DNA from: CAVQND01 sp964653485
Lineage (GTDB): Bacteria > Verrucomicrobiota > Verrucomicrobiia > Limisphaerales > UBA8199
DNA length: 64,000 bases
Assembly: GCA_964653485.1 (NCBI GenBank)
Contig: CAZZFF010000018.1
Span: 1-64,000, forward strand
Direction: 5' to 3'
The notes beneath the pieces were generated by a model. It searched no databases. It was given only the letters and a program-made list of their open reading frames with translations, and was not told the DNA's origin. The position numbers were made by a program, and so were the translations under genes. Positions 25,726 through 33,536 of this stretch are shown here, piece after piece (the stretch's first letter is position 1; each line of letters opens with the position of its first letter).

Positions 25726-26836
25726 CGTGCCCGGAGACGAAGAATTCCGATATGCGCCGGCTTACGTAATCGGCTGCTTCGGCGGAAAGGTGCGGCCCCA
25801 TCGGCAGACTTAGCACGCTGGCGGCCATTGCCTCGGCGACCGGAAAGACCTCTCTTCCCTGATGCTCCTTGGCGTAGGCCCCGGAAAGATGGGGCGGGAC
25901 CGGATAGTGAATCAAGGTGCCGATCCCTGCGCCGGCAAGGGCCCGCTGCAACCCATCGCGCAGGGGATGCCGCACGACGAAGAGGTGCCAGACCGGCTCC
26001 GCCCAAGACGGCACGAAAGGCAAGGTCAGGTCCTTCAGGCCTTTCAGCTCATCGCGGTAGAGTTCAGCGACACCGCGGCGGCGTCCGTTCCACTCGTCGA
26101 GGCGCCGCAATTTCACCCGGAGAAACGCCGCCTGCATTTCATCCAACCTCGAGTTGAAGCCCTTGATGTCGTTGTAGTACTTGACTCTGGAACCATAGTT
26201 GCGCAGGAGCCGGACCTCGGCGGCCAGGTCCGGGTCGTTGGTCGTGACCGCGCCGGCATCACCGTAGGCGCCCAGGTTCTTGCCGGGATAAAAGCTGTTG
26301 CCCGCGGCGTGGCCCAGCGATCCGGTCCGCCGGCCCTTATAGCGCGCCCCCTGCGCCTGGGCGTTGTCCTCAACCACCTTCAGACCGTGACGGGCCGCTA
26401 TCTCCATAATCGGGTCAAGGTCCGCCGGTTGGCCGTAGAGATGCACCGGCATGATGGCCCGCGTCCGGCTTGTGATCGCCGCCTCGATCCGCGCAGGGTC
26501 AATATTGCACGTTCTCTCGTCAGGCTCGACCGGCACCGGGACCGCGCCGGCATGAGACACGGCCAGCCAGGTAGCGATGTAGGTGTTGGAGGGAACGATG
26601 ACCTCGTCGCCGGGACCAATCCCCCAGGCCCGCAAGATCAAGTGCAACGCCTCCAGGCCGTTCCCCACCCCCACGCAATGCTCCACCCCGCAGTAAGCGG
26701 CAAATTCCTTCTCGAAGGCCTCCACTTCGCGGCCCAGGACGAACCAGGCCGAACTCATGAAGCGGAAGTAGGCCTCGTCCAACTCCGCTTTCAACTCCTC
26801 GTACGGGCGGGCAAAATCCAGAAAAGGAACGTTCAT
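25715..26836 (-). CDS. DegT/DnrJ/EryC1 aminotransferase (FdtB/QdtB-like)
   Basis: 373 residues, PLP-dependent sugar aminotransferase. The PLP lysine is K186 in S-F-Y-P-G-K-N-L-G, and V-V-E-D-N-A-Q-A-Q-G-A precedes it. It overlaps the FdtA/QdtA-type isomerase gene by 4 bp, the exact pairing that makes dTDP-3-amino-3,6-dideoxyhexose (Fuc3N or Qui3N) from the RfbB product. The choice between fuco and quino depends on the isomerase and cannot be read here. The last residues (G-H-D-T-V) are encoded by the edge of element E1. Confidence 0.9.
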   Translation of the reverse strand: MNVPFLDFARPYEELKAELDEAYFRFMSSAWFVLGREVEAFEKEFAAYCGVEHCVGVGNGLEALHLILRAWGIGPGDEVIVPSNTYIATWLAVSHAGAVPVPVEPDERTCNIDPARIEAAITSRTRAIMPVHLYGQPADLDPIMEIAARHGLKVVEDNAQAQGARYKGRRTGSLGHAAGNSFYPGKNLGAYGDAGAVTTNDPDLAAEVRLLRNYGSRVKYYNDIKGFNSRLDEMQAAFLRVKLRRLDEWNGRRRGVAELYRDELKGLKDLTLPFVPSWAEPVWHLFVVRHPLRDGLQRALAGAGIGTLIHYPVPPHLSGAYAKEHQGREVFPVAEAMAASVLSLPMGPHLSAEAADYVSRRISEFFVSGHDTV

Positions 26837-27249
26837 TTCTCGTCCCCCCCCACCGCGCGCAGAAAATCACGGTACTCCCGATAGTAGTCGTCCTCGTCGT
26901 AGAATTCGGACGCCAGGACCAGGCAAACCGAACCGGACGAGAAGTTGTCCATCTCCCGCCAAATCATGGGAGGCAGGTGCAGGCCGTAATAGGACCGGTT
27001 CAGGTGAAACCGCTGTTTGTCTCGTCCGTCGTATAGCACGACATCGAAGCTTCCCGACATGGCGATGAGGAACTGATGGCACCTCTTGAGCGCGTGGCCG
27101 GCGCGCTCCGCGCCGCCGGGAACGTCGTACAGGTAAAACACGCGCTTGAATTCAAAGGGCACGTGCCTGCCCGCCTCAATAAACGTGAGGTTCCCGCGGG
27201 GATCGGCTTTCTTGATCAGTTCGATGAGCTTGCAGTCCTTGATTGGCAT
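26833..27249 (-). CDS. dTDP-4-keto-6-deoxyglucose 3,4-ketoisomerase (FdtA/QdtA family)
   Basis: 138-residue cupin of the FdtA/QdtA family (WxcM-like C-terminal type). It moves the keto group from C4 to C3 so that the DegT partner can place an amine at C3. Family motifs visible: R-G-N-L-T-F-I-E near the start, F-x-F-K-R-V-F-Y-L-Y-D-V-P, R-A-G-H-A-L-K-R-C-H-Q and Y-G-L-H-L-P-P-M-I-W. Start ATG at 27249; the stop overlaps the aminotransferase start. The substrate would come from RfbB (664-1731). Confidence 0.92.
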   Translation of the reverse strand: MPIKDCKLIELIKKADPRGNLTFIEAGRHVPFEFKRVFYLYDVPGGAERAGHALKRCHQFLIAMSGSFDVVLYDGRDKQRFHLNRSYYGLHLPPMIWREMDNFSSGSVCLVLASEFYDEDDYYREYRDFLRAVGGDEK

Positions 27250-27282
27250 TGGATGATTTCGATGGGTTTACGCGCAGCCTGG

Positions 27283-28296
27283 CTAGCCCAAGCGGCGCAA
27301 CGCTCCTGAAGATTCGGCGGGAGCCTGCGGCGACGCGCCGCGGCCCCCTCGCAAAAGCCTGCCGGCGGTCCTGCAGGCATTGAAGCTCAGCCCGCACGTC
27401 GCGGCCAAAAACGCGCCCAGGAGCCTGATGGAAGGCTCTGAGACCGCCGCGTGCAGCAAATTGGACTTGTGCCGCGCCGAGCGGGCATCGTAAGAAAGCA
27501 GTGCATGCCGGGACAACTGGGCCAGCGCCGCGCGGCGCGCCTGGACGGAGAGGTCGCCATCGCGCAGGTGCTTAAGGCATATCCGGCACGCGGAGTCCAC
27601 CATGCGGTCCCACGAAGACCGGACCATCGAGGTGCCGACGAGGCGGTACTTTGCCGAAGGAACGGGGGAGTAGGCCGCCTCGAAGCGCCTGGCCATCCGC
27701 AGCCACATGTCCCAGTCTTCAAAAAACAGGTCCTCGTCGTAAAGGCCGACCACGTCGTAGCAACGCCTTCGGATGAGCGTCGTCATCGCCGGGATGAAGT
27801 TTGCCTCCCAAAGCACCAGCTCGATGCCGCCTTCGGGCATCCGGGAAAACGCCCGGTGGCTTTCAATGAACATCCTGGGCATCGGGTTGCCCGCTTCGTC
27901 TATCTGGAATGCGTCGCTATACACCCACCCGACGGTCGCCGGCAGATGCTCCATAATCCCGACTTGCCTCTCCACTTTGTCCGGCAGCCAAAGATCGTCG
28001 GTGGCAATCATGCAAAAGTAATCCCCTTTTGCCAGGCGGACAACCTCGTTCAGGGTCTTGCAGATGCCGAGATTATTCTGGTGGCGGATGAATCTCCAGT
28101 CCAAGCGGTGGGCCCGCAGCCAGTCCTCAACGATGCGTGGAGAGTCGTCCCGGGAACAGTCATCAACAATAAAGACCTCAATGTTCCGGTAAGTCTGTTC
28201 GAGAACCGAGTCGAGACACTGCGTCACAAACCGCGAGTGGTTGTAACAGAGGGCCACCGCCGTCACCAAAGGGGCGTCAGGTCCGATAGAGTTCAT
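27283..28296 (-). CDS. Glycosyltransferase family 2
   Basis: 337 residues. The GT-A nucleotide-sugar domain is clear: V-A-L-C-Y-N-H-S-R-F-V at the N-terminus, V-F-I-V-D-D-C-S-R-D-D, and the A-T-D-D-L-W-L (DxD-type) motif. It is similar in length and pattern to the GT2 at 30943-31959 (both have W-D-M-W-L-R and a C-K-H-L region), so the two are probably paralogues adding related residues. Soluble or peripherally membrane-bound; sugar specificity unknown. It lies 33 bp after the isomerase gene in transcription order reversed, within the flippase-GT block. Confidence 0.9.
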   Translation of the reverse strand: MNSIGPDAPLVTAVALCYNHSRFVTQCLDSVLEQTYRNIEVFIVDDCSRDDSPRIVEDWLRAHRLDWRFIRHQNNLGICKTLNEVVRLAKGDYFCMIATDDLWLPDKVERQVGIMEHLPATVGWVYSDAFQIDEAGNPMPRMFIESHRAFSRMPEGGIELVLWEANFIPAMTTLIRRRCYDVVGLYDEDLFFEDWDMWLRMARRFEAAYSPVPSAKYRLVGTSMVRSSWDRMVDSACRICLKHLRDGDLSVQARRAALAQLSRHALLSYDARSARHKSNLLHAAVSEPSIRLLGAFLAATCGLSFNACRTAGRLLRGGRGASPQAPAESSGALRRLG

Positions 28297-28332
28297 GGGC
28301 CGGAGTGTCGTTGCGAAACTCGTCCTGGAGAG

Positions 28333-29925
28333 CTAGGCGGCGCGGCGGGCGCCCGCGGAGGCCCGGCGCATAAAGGCCACCACCGGGCGCGCGGGTCCAG
28401 GGAACCGCTCGACCGGAACCAGCGAGGAGATCCTCCACAAAGAGTAAAGCCCGGCCAGCAAGGCGATCAGGACCCCGCCCGCCGCCAACACCGCGTGCGG
28501 CAGAATGTACCAGGCGCCAAAAACGACCCCCACGATGGAGCCGTAGAACGCCCCAATCCGCCTGTTCGCGCGGGACCATCGGAACCCGCTGACTCGCCGC
28601 GTGATCGCATAAATCAAGCACCAGTAAAATGCGTATGTGCCGAAAAACGCCATGCCCGTGCCTTTCAACCCGAACCCACACAGACAGGCCCAGACCAACC
28701 CCAGGTAAACCCCGTTGGTGGCTAGCTCGCTCCAGAAAAAGAGGACGCGTTCGCCTTTCGCGAGCAGGATAAATCCCAGCGGCCAGGTGACCACGCGCAG
28801 CATCATGCCCAAACAAAGCCAGCGCAGGATTTCCACCGCCGGCCCGAACTGCCCCGAGTAGAATATCTGGATGACCAGCGGGGCCAACGTCAGCGTGCCG
28901 ACCACGCCCGGCCCGGCCAGCAGCAGGCCCACCTCGGCTTGCTCGTTGACCAGGCGGTTGCATTGCACGTGGTCCTTCGCCACGGCGGTCAAACGCGGAA
29001 AAAAATCGGCTCCCATCGCCTGGAGGATAATGCCCACGTAAAGGCCGCCCAAGGCCCAGGCCGACTGATAAAAGCCCGCGGCCTCCGGCCCAAGCCGGCG
29101 CAGGACCGCTATCCGCACCAGGTAAGCCCCCCCAAGGGCCATGAGGCCGCTGGCCATAAAGACGAACCCCAGCTTGAGCAAGGACGATATTTCATCTGAA
29201 ATATCGGCCAGCCTCATGGCCGTGCGCTGGACCTTGATCTTGCGGCTGTACCACCAGGAAGTCACGATCCCCATGCCCGCGACGCACACCAGGGAGGGGA
29301 CCAGACCGTCTTCTCCGTAGTAATACACAATCGCAACGCTGAACACCGTGCCGTAGAAGGCGCCCATGACGTTCACCATCGCCAGGTCTCCGATGCGCCG
29401 CATCCCTTGCACCAACGCCATTTGGCCACCCGAGACCGCCGCGAAAAACACCGCCAACGCCAGCAAAGCCACCGCCCCCGCCCGCCGGCCATCTCCGAAG
29501 GACAGGCGCGCCACAGGCACGCAGAGGGCGACCAGGAGCAACGCCCCCAGCATCCCCAGCACCACGGCCACCCGCCTCAGAGTCGTCACCGTCCGGGCAA
29601 TGCGCTCGGACTCCCCGGTGCCCACCGCCTCGGCGATTTGGCGGACCCCGCTGCTGTTGATGCCCATACCGGCGATACTCTGGGCCAGGTCGGTGATCGA
29701 CCCGTAAAGGCCCAGCAACCCCACTCCCGCCGGCCCCAGCATCACCGCCATCGCTTTGTTCCGGATAATGCCCAGGCCAATCTTCACAACCGAGGAGCCG
29801 CCAATCAGCGCGGACGACTTCAGGATTTGTCCATACGAGGCCCCCGCCCGCCCCTCCGGCGCGTCTGACGGCGCCGCTCGCCCTGAAAGCACGGACGTGG
29901 TCATACTTGGATTGGATTGTGCCAT
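28333..29925 (-). CDS. Wzx-like lipid-linked repeat-unit flippase
   Basis: 530 residues from the ATG at 29925; the open frame extends upstream but would overlap the preceding gene. About 12-14 hydrophobic segments fill the chain, with the polysaccharide-synthesis MATE-like pattern (S-S-V-V-K-I-G-L-G-I-I-R-N-K near the N-terminus and G-P-A-G-V-G-L-L-G-L-Y-G). Wzx proteins move undecaprenyl-linked repeat units across the inner membrane for Wzy polymerisation. Wzy-like, co-polymerase and export genes are all in the same run, so a Wzx/Wzy route is likely. Confidence 0.88.
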   Translation of the reverse strand: MAQSNPSMTTSVLSGRAAPSDAPEGRAGASYGQILKSSALIGGSSVVKIGLGIIRNKAMAVMLGPAGVGLLGLYGSITDLAQSIAGMGINSSGVRQIAEAVGTGESERIARTVTTLRRVAVVLGMLGALLLVALCVPVARLSFGDGRRAGAVALLALAVFFAAVSGGQMALVQGMRRIGDLAMVNVMGAFYGTVFSVAIVYYYGEDGLVPSLVCVAGMGIVTSWWYSRKIKVQRTAMRLADISDEISSLLKLGFVFMASGLMALGGAYLVRIAVLRRLGPEAAGFYQSAWALGGLYVGIILQAMGADFFPRLTAVAKDHVQCNRLVNEQAEVGLLLAGPGVVGTLTLAPLVIQIFYSGQFGPAVEILRWLCLGMMLRVVTWPLGFILLAKGERVLFFWSELATNGVYLGLVWACLCGFGLKGTGMAFFGTYAFYWCLIYAITRRVSGFRWSRANRRIGAFYGSIVGVVFGAWYILPHAVLAAGGVLIALLAGLYSLWRISSLVPVERFPGPARPVVAFMRRASAGARRAA

Positions 29926-29969
29926 TCTACCGCGCGGCCATCGGCCGGAATTCTCGATGTCATGCCCAT

Positions 29970-30872
29970 TCAATGAGGATGAGGACCCGTGCGCCCCAGG
30001 ACGTAATCCGCCGTCACCCGGCAACGCCGACGCACTTCCTCGATGCCGATCGTCCGGCCGTAGGATTCGCTCCCCAGATGATGGATGTAGCTCCCCTTTG
30101 TCCACACGATGCGCGCCCCGGCCCTTTTGACACGCCCGCAAAACTCCTTTTCATTCCCGTAGTCCGGCAGGTTTTTGTCGAACCCTCCCATCCCGTCCCA
30201 CACCGCGCGCCGGACGAAGAACGCGAACCCCCCAACCATCGGCAGGTCGGCGACCGGCTCCCGCAGATGCCTGGCCACGTATCTCCGGGCGTAGGACCAA
30301 ATCTGCTCATCGGACCAATAATGCCGGCAGTACAACGCGCGCCGGACACTCTGCGGCGTCGGCGTCTGGCTCGTCGAGGGTCCCGCCACGGCGACGTCGG
30401 CGGAGCCTTCGAACGCCCGAACCACACCCAGCCAACTGTGCGGCGTCACCACCGTGTCCGAATTCAGCAGGCATACATAAGGCCTGCCGGACACCAAGAC
30501 CCCGCTCTCCGAAGCGCGGCTATGCCCCGTCGGCTTCTGGTTCCGAACAAGTTGCCAATGGTTTTCCGAGCAGAAATCGTCCAGCACCCGCCGAGTCCGG
30601 TCAAGTTTCGAGCCGTCATCGACAACGATGACCTCCGCCTCTCCGCCAAACCGCTCCAGGCTGCCCAGGCACCGGCTCGTGACCTCCGGCGCGTCGTGGA
30701 CCGGAACAACCACTGAAACCCCCGCCGAGGCCTCTCTCTCCGCGTTGGACAGCGGCGGCGGCTCTTCGGGGCGCAAATTCACGCTCAGGACCCACGCCCT
30801 GAGTGACCGATAGCAAACCCTCACGCTTTCAGGCAGCAAACCCCGCATCCCGTCAGTTGAATAGGGTTCCAT
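29970..30872 (-). CDS. Glycosyltransferase family 2
   Basis: 300 residues from ATG 30872 (ATG 30848 is an alternative; neither has a strong ribosome-binding site). The catalytic domain begins around residue 45 with V-S-V-V-V-P-V-H-D-A and has V-I-V-V-D-D-G-S, then L-L-N-S-D-T-V-V (DxD-like) and G-G-F-D-K-N-L-P-D-Y-G-N-E-K-E-F, typical of rhamnosyl/galactosyl-type GT2 enzymes. An ~40-residue N-terminal extension is unassigned. It lies between another GT2 and the flippase; sugar donor unknown. Confidence 0.85.
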   Translation of the reverse strand: MEPYSTDGMRGLLPESVRVCYRSLRAWVLSVNLRPEEPPPLSNAEREASAGVSVVVPVHDAPEVTSRCLGSLERFGGEAEVIVVDDGSKLDRTRRVLDDFCSENHWQLVRNQKPTGHSRASESGVLVSGRPYVCLLNSDTVVTPHSWLGVVRAFEGSADVAVAGPSTSQTPTPQSVRRALYCRHYWSDEQIWSYARRYVARHLREPVADLPMVGGFAFFVRRAVWDGMGGFDKNLPDYGNEKEFCGRVKRAGARIVWTKGSYIHHLGSESYGRTIGIEEVRRRCRVTADYVLGRTGPHPH

Positions 30873-30942
30873 AAGAAAGATGTCTGGCAAGGACGGACCC
30901 GCGTTCGCGGTCCGCGCAGGTACCCCTGGACCTCTCCCAAGG

Positions 30943-31959
30943 TCAGTTGGCGGGGGTTGTCGGCTGCGGACTTTCCGTTCGTCGATTGGGCTGAGATGCC
31001 GATCTGCCAAGAACGGCAGAGATACGGTCCAGAGTCGTGGGGCCAAGGTTGCACCACGCCAGGAGACATCTGGCCAAGCTCCCGGCACAGGGCCTGTATC
31101 TCAATGCCTGGAGCAGATTGTGCTTATGCCGGCGCGATTGTTGATAGGACGAGCAGCTGGCCAACGCGTAGAGCTTCATGCTCGCCGCCCGCCGCGCCGC
31201 CGGCTCCAGTTCACCGGAGGCCAGATGCTTGAGACATACCCGGCACATATCGTCCACCAGCCGGCCAAAGCTCAAGCGGGTCGCGGACGTGCCGACGACC
31301 CGATACTTCGCCGAGACCTCGGGGGAATACGCAAATTCATAATGCCGCGACAACCGCAGCCACATGTCCCAATCCTCCGCAAAGAGGCTTTCGTCGTAGA
31401 GTCCCACCCGGTCGAAGCACTCCCGGCGCGTCAGCGTGGTCATCGGGGCGATGAAGTTGTTCCCTTGCCAGAGGGCCAGATGGATGTTGCCCTGAGGAAC
31501 GACCCCCGAACCGAACGACCGGCCATCCGCCTCCATAAACCTCAGAGGCAACAGCCTGCCTTGTTGGTCCATTTGCAAAGCGTCGCTATAGACGACCCCA
31601 ACCTTCGGCGGCAGAGCCTCGAGCATCTCAACCTGGGTCCGGAGCTTGCCCGGAAGCCAGACATCGTCGGCGGCGATGCCTGAGATGTACTTCCCATGCG
31701 TCCGCCTCAGGACATTGTTCACACTGCGGCAAATGCCCTGGTTGGTCGCGCTCTTCAAAAACAAATGCGGGATGCCGTTCTTCCCCAGCCATTCCTCGAT
31801 CACGGCAACGGAGTCATCCTGTGACGCGTCGTCATTCACTATAAGCTCCAGGTTGGGATAGTTCTGGGCCTTGACCGCCTCCAGGCACTCGGTAACGAAC
31901 CGCGCCTGGTTGTAGCAGGTCACCATGCAGGAAACTAACGGATATTGCATCGAAGCCAC
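30943..31959 (-). CDS. Glycosyltransferase family 2
   Basis: 338 residues; V-S-C-M-V-T-C-Y-N-Q-A-R-F-V starts the GT-A fold, with L-I-V-N-D-D-A-S-Q-D-D and A-A-D-D-V-W-L as nucleotide/metal motifs. Clearly paralogous to the GT2 at 27283-28296 by shared spacing and motifs (L-F-A-E-D-W-D-M-W-L-R against L-F-F-E-D-W-D-M-W-L-R). It starts 7 bp after the stop of the GT-methyltransferase fusion, so the two are co-translated. Substrate unknown. Confidence 0.9.
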   Translation of the reverse strand: MASMQYPLVSCMVTCYNQARFVTECLEAVKAQNYPNLELIVNDDASQDDSVAVIEEWLGKNGIPHLFLKSATNQGICRSVNNVLRRTHGKYISGIAADDVWLPGKLRTQVEMLEALPPKVGVVYSDALQMDQQGRLLPLRFMEADGRSFGSGVVPQGNIHLALWQGNNFIAPMTTLTRRECFDRVGLYDESLFAEDWDMWLRLSRHYEFAYSPEVSAKYRVVGTSATRLSFGRLVDDMCRVCLKHLASGELEPAARRAASMKLYALASCSSYQQSRRHKHNLLQALRYRPCAGSLARCLLAWCNLGPTTLDRISAVLGRSASQPNRRTESPQPTTPAN

Positions 31960-31966
31960 AGGTGAT

Positions 31967-33394
31967 TCAGACCGCCCTTGCCTGGAGACTCCAGTTCTCG
32001 GCCCCGAACCGTCCCAACCGCCGCCTCAACGCCGCGCGTCTTGTCCCCTCGTTGGGACCGGAAAACTCCACCGAGGAAACCAGGAACCCCAGCCGTCTCA
32101 ACCTCCTGGCCAGTGTCGAGACGCCGAATGCGTTGACGCGGCCCGCGGAGAAGTCCGCCAGCCTTTGACAGCCTTTCAGACCAAACGCGCGCTTTATCCG
32201 CACCAATAAAGAGTCGAAATGCGGTCCTGCGGCAACGAGCACGCCTCCGCGGGAAACGAGACCCCCGAAGCATTCGAGCCAGGCCCACGGATTCGGCAGC
32301 AGATGGAGAAGGTCCGACACGACAACGCAGTCGAACTTCCGGCCCTTCAAACTCCGAAGCCCCTCATCGAGAGTTCCGTAAACCACGTTCACTCCGTAGC
32401 GCGCTGCCGAGGCCCCGACCACGGAATCCAGCGGCAAGGCGGTGACCTCGGCCCCGCGCCGCACCAGCCTGGATTCCAGCTCCCCCCAGCCGCACCCGAT
32501 CGAGAGCACGCTTTTGGCATCCGAGGGCACCATCCGCATCAACTCCTCGCTGGGCGCCTCGTAGTAGCTCTTCGACCACCAGAAATGCCACACCCTGGCC
32601 TCCACTTCGCAGAGCGTGCTCGCCGGATGCGAGCCTTCCGCTATCGTCATCAACGTCCGAACCTGCTCCCGAACGACCGAAAGGCCCACCCCGACGCGCC
32701 CCATATAGCGGTTGGACTGATGGTGTATGAGGAAATCACCCAGTGCCGAGATGCAGATGACCTTGTGAAAGCCGCAGCTCGTGTAAGGGTCCGTCGCCGC
32801 CGTCTCCAGCATCTCGTAGCGGCCCTCACGCGGCTCCCGCAGGAAACCGCCCGATGCGATGGCGCGCCGCAACTGGGCCTGCGTGAGGAGGTAGAACGCC
32901 GCGTGCTCGTTCGTGAACCGGGCGATGGTGTACGGGCCGCGCTTTGCCACAGATTCAGGATTCCAGTGAAATGGACCAAAAACGTCGGGGAGCGCCATCG
33001 CCCCGGAGGAGTCAACCTCGTAGCGGAGGAATCCCGCTATCTCATCCTCCTTCAGATGCGGCGTCACCCGCGCGAACGCCTCGATGTTGGCTTCCGTCAC
33101 CCCCATGTCATCCTCGGAGTAGGCGAACAAATCGTACTTGTCCACATTCTCCGCGAGAACTGGCTTATGGGCGAAGGGCAGCGACCAGGGATTCTTTGAA
33201 GGCAACCCGACGACCACCCTCACGCTCGGCCCGAGGTCCTTGGGGGCCTCGGAAACCACCACCACGTCCACGTCCATCGCCATGCCTCGGTAGTTCTGAA
33301 TAGTCCGCCGGAGAAACTCGATATTCTTCTCTCCGTAGCTGGCGATGGCAACCAGGAGTCGAAGCCGCTTTCTGTTTTGTCCTGAATCAGTCAT
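31967..33394 (-). CDS. Bifunctional protein: GT-A-like domain plus SAM methyltransferase
   Basis: 475 residues from ATG 33394 (frame open 34 codons further up, but without signal or domain). Residues ~8-290 have a glycosyltransferase-like layout (L-L-V-A-I-A-S-Y-G-E-K-N, V-V-V-V-S-E-A, F-A-Y-S-E-D-D-M-G with a DD metal-type motif). Residues ~310-475 are a class I methyltransferase: V-L-S-I-G-C-G-W-G-E-L (motif I), V-V-V-S-D-L-L-H-L-L (motif IV). It could add and then O-methylate a sugar, or cap the chain. The first domain is only distantly recognisable. Confidence 0.75.
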   Translation of the reverse strand: MTDSGQNRKRLRLLVAIASYGEKNIEFLRRTIQNYRGMAMDVDVVVVSEAPKDLGPSVRVVVGLPSKNPWSLPFAHKPVLAENVDKYDLFAYSEDDMGVTEANIEAFARVTPHLKEDEIAGFLRYEVDSSGAMALPDVFGPFHWNPESVAKRGPYTIARFTNEHAAFYLLTQAQLRRAIASGGFLREPREGRYEMLETAATDPYTSCGFHKVICISALGDFLIHHQSNRYMGRVGVGLSVVREQVRTLMTIAEGSHPASTLCEVEARVWHFWWSKSYYEAPSEELMRMVPSDAKSVLSIGCGWGELESRLVRRGAEVTALPLDSVVGASAARYGVNVVYGTLDEGLRSLKGRKFDCVVVSDLLHLLPNPWAWLECFGGLVSRGGVLVAAGPHFDSLLVRIKRAFGLKGCQRLADFSAGRVNAFGVSTLARRLRRLGFLVSSVEFSGPNEGTRRAALRRRLGRFGAENWSLQARAV

Positions 33395-33438
33395 GTCCTC
33401 GTCACTCGGTTCAAGGGGTTTTGCGGCCAGGCAGATCG

Positions 33439-33468
33439 AAAACCCCCGGCCGAACCGGCGGCCGGGGG
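33439..33468 (-). terminator. Rho-independent terminator
   Basis: A perfect 10-bp GC stem (33443-33452 with 33459-33468, 6-nt loop) is followed on the minus strand by TTTT (33439-33442). It lies 69 bp after the stop of the 920-residue surface protein and 45 bp before the next start. It would stop or attenuate read-through from upstream, unless the NusG/RfaH-like factor overrides it. Confidence 0.85.
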
Positions 33469-33536
33469 GCGAACTCGAGGGGCGGCGCAAGGTCAAACCC
33501 GAACCCTGCGCGCCCCCGAAACAGGCGCCTCTTGAA

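Noticed and set aside
25640..25740. Sigma-54 (-24/-12) promoter in the E elements
   Set aside because: TGGCA-like half-sites occur, but none has GC at the required 10-nt spacing. A plus-strand TGGCACG near 13729 also has wrong spacing and no downstream gene.
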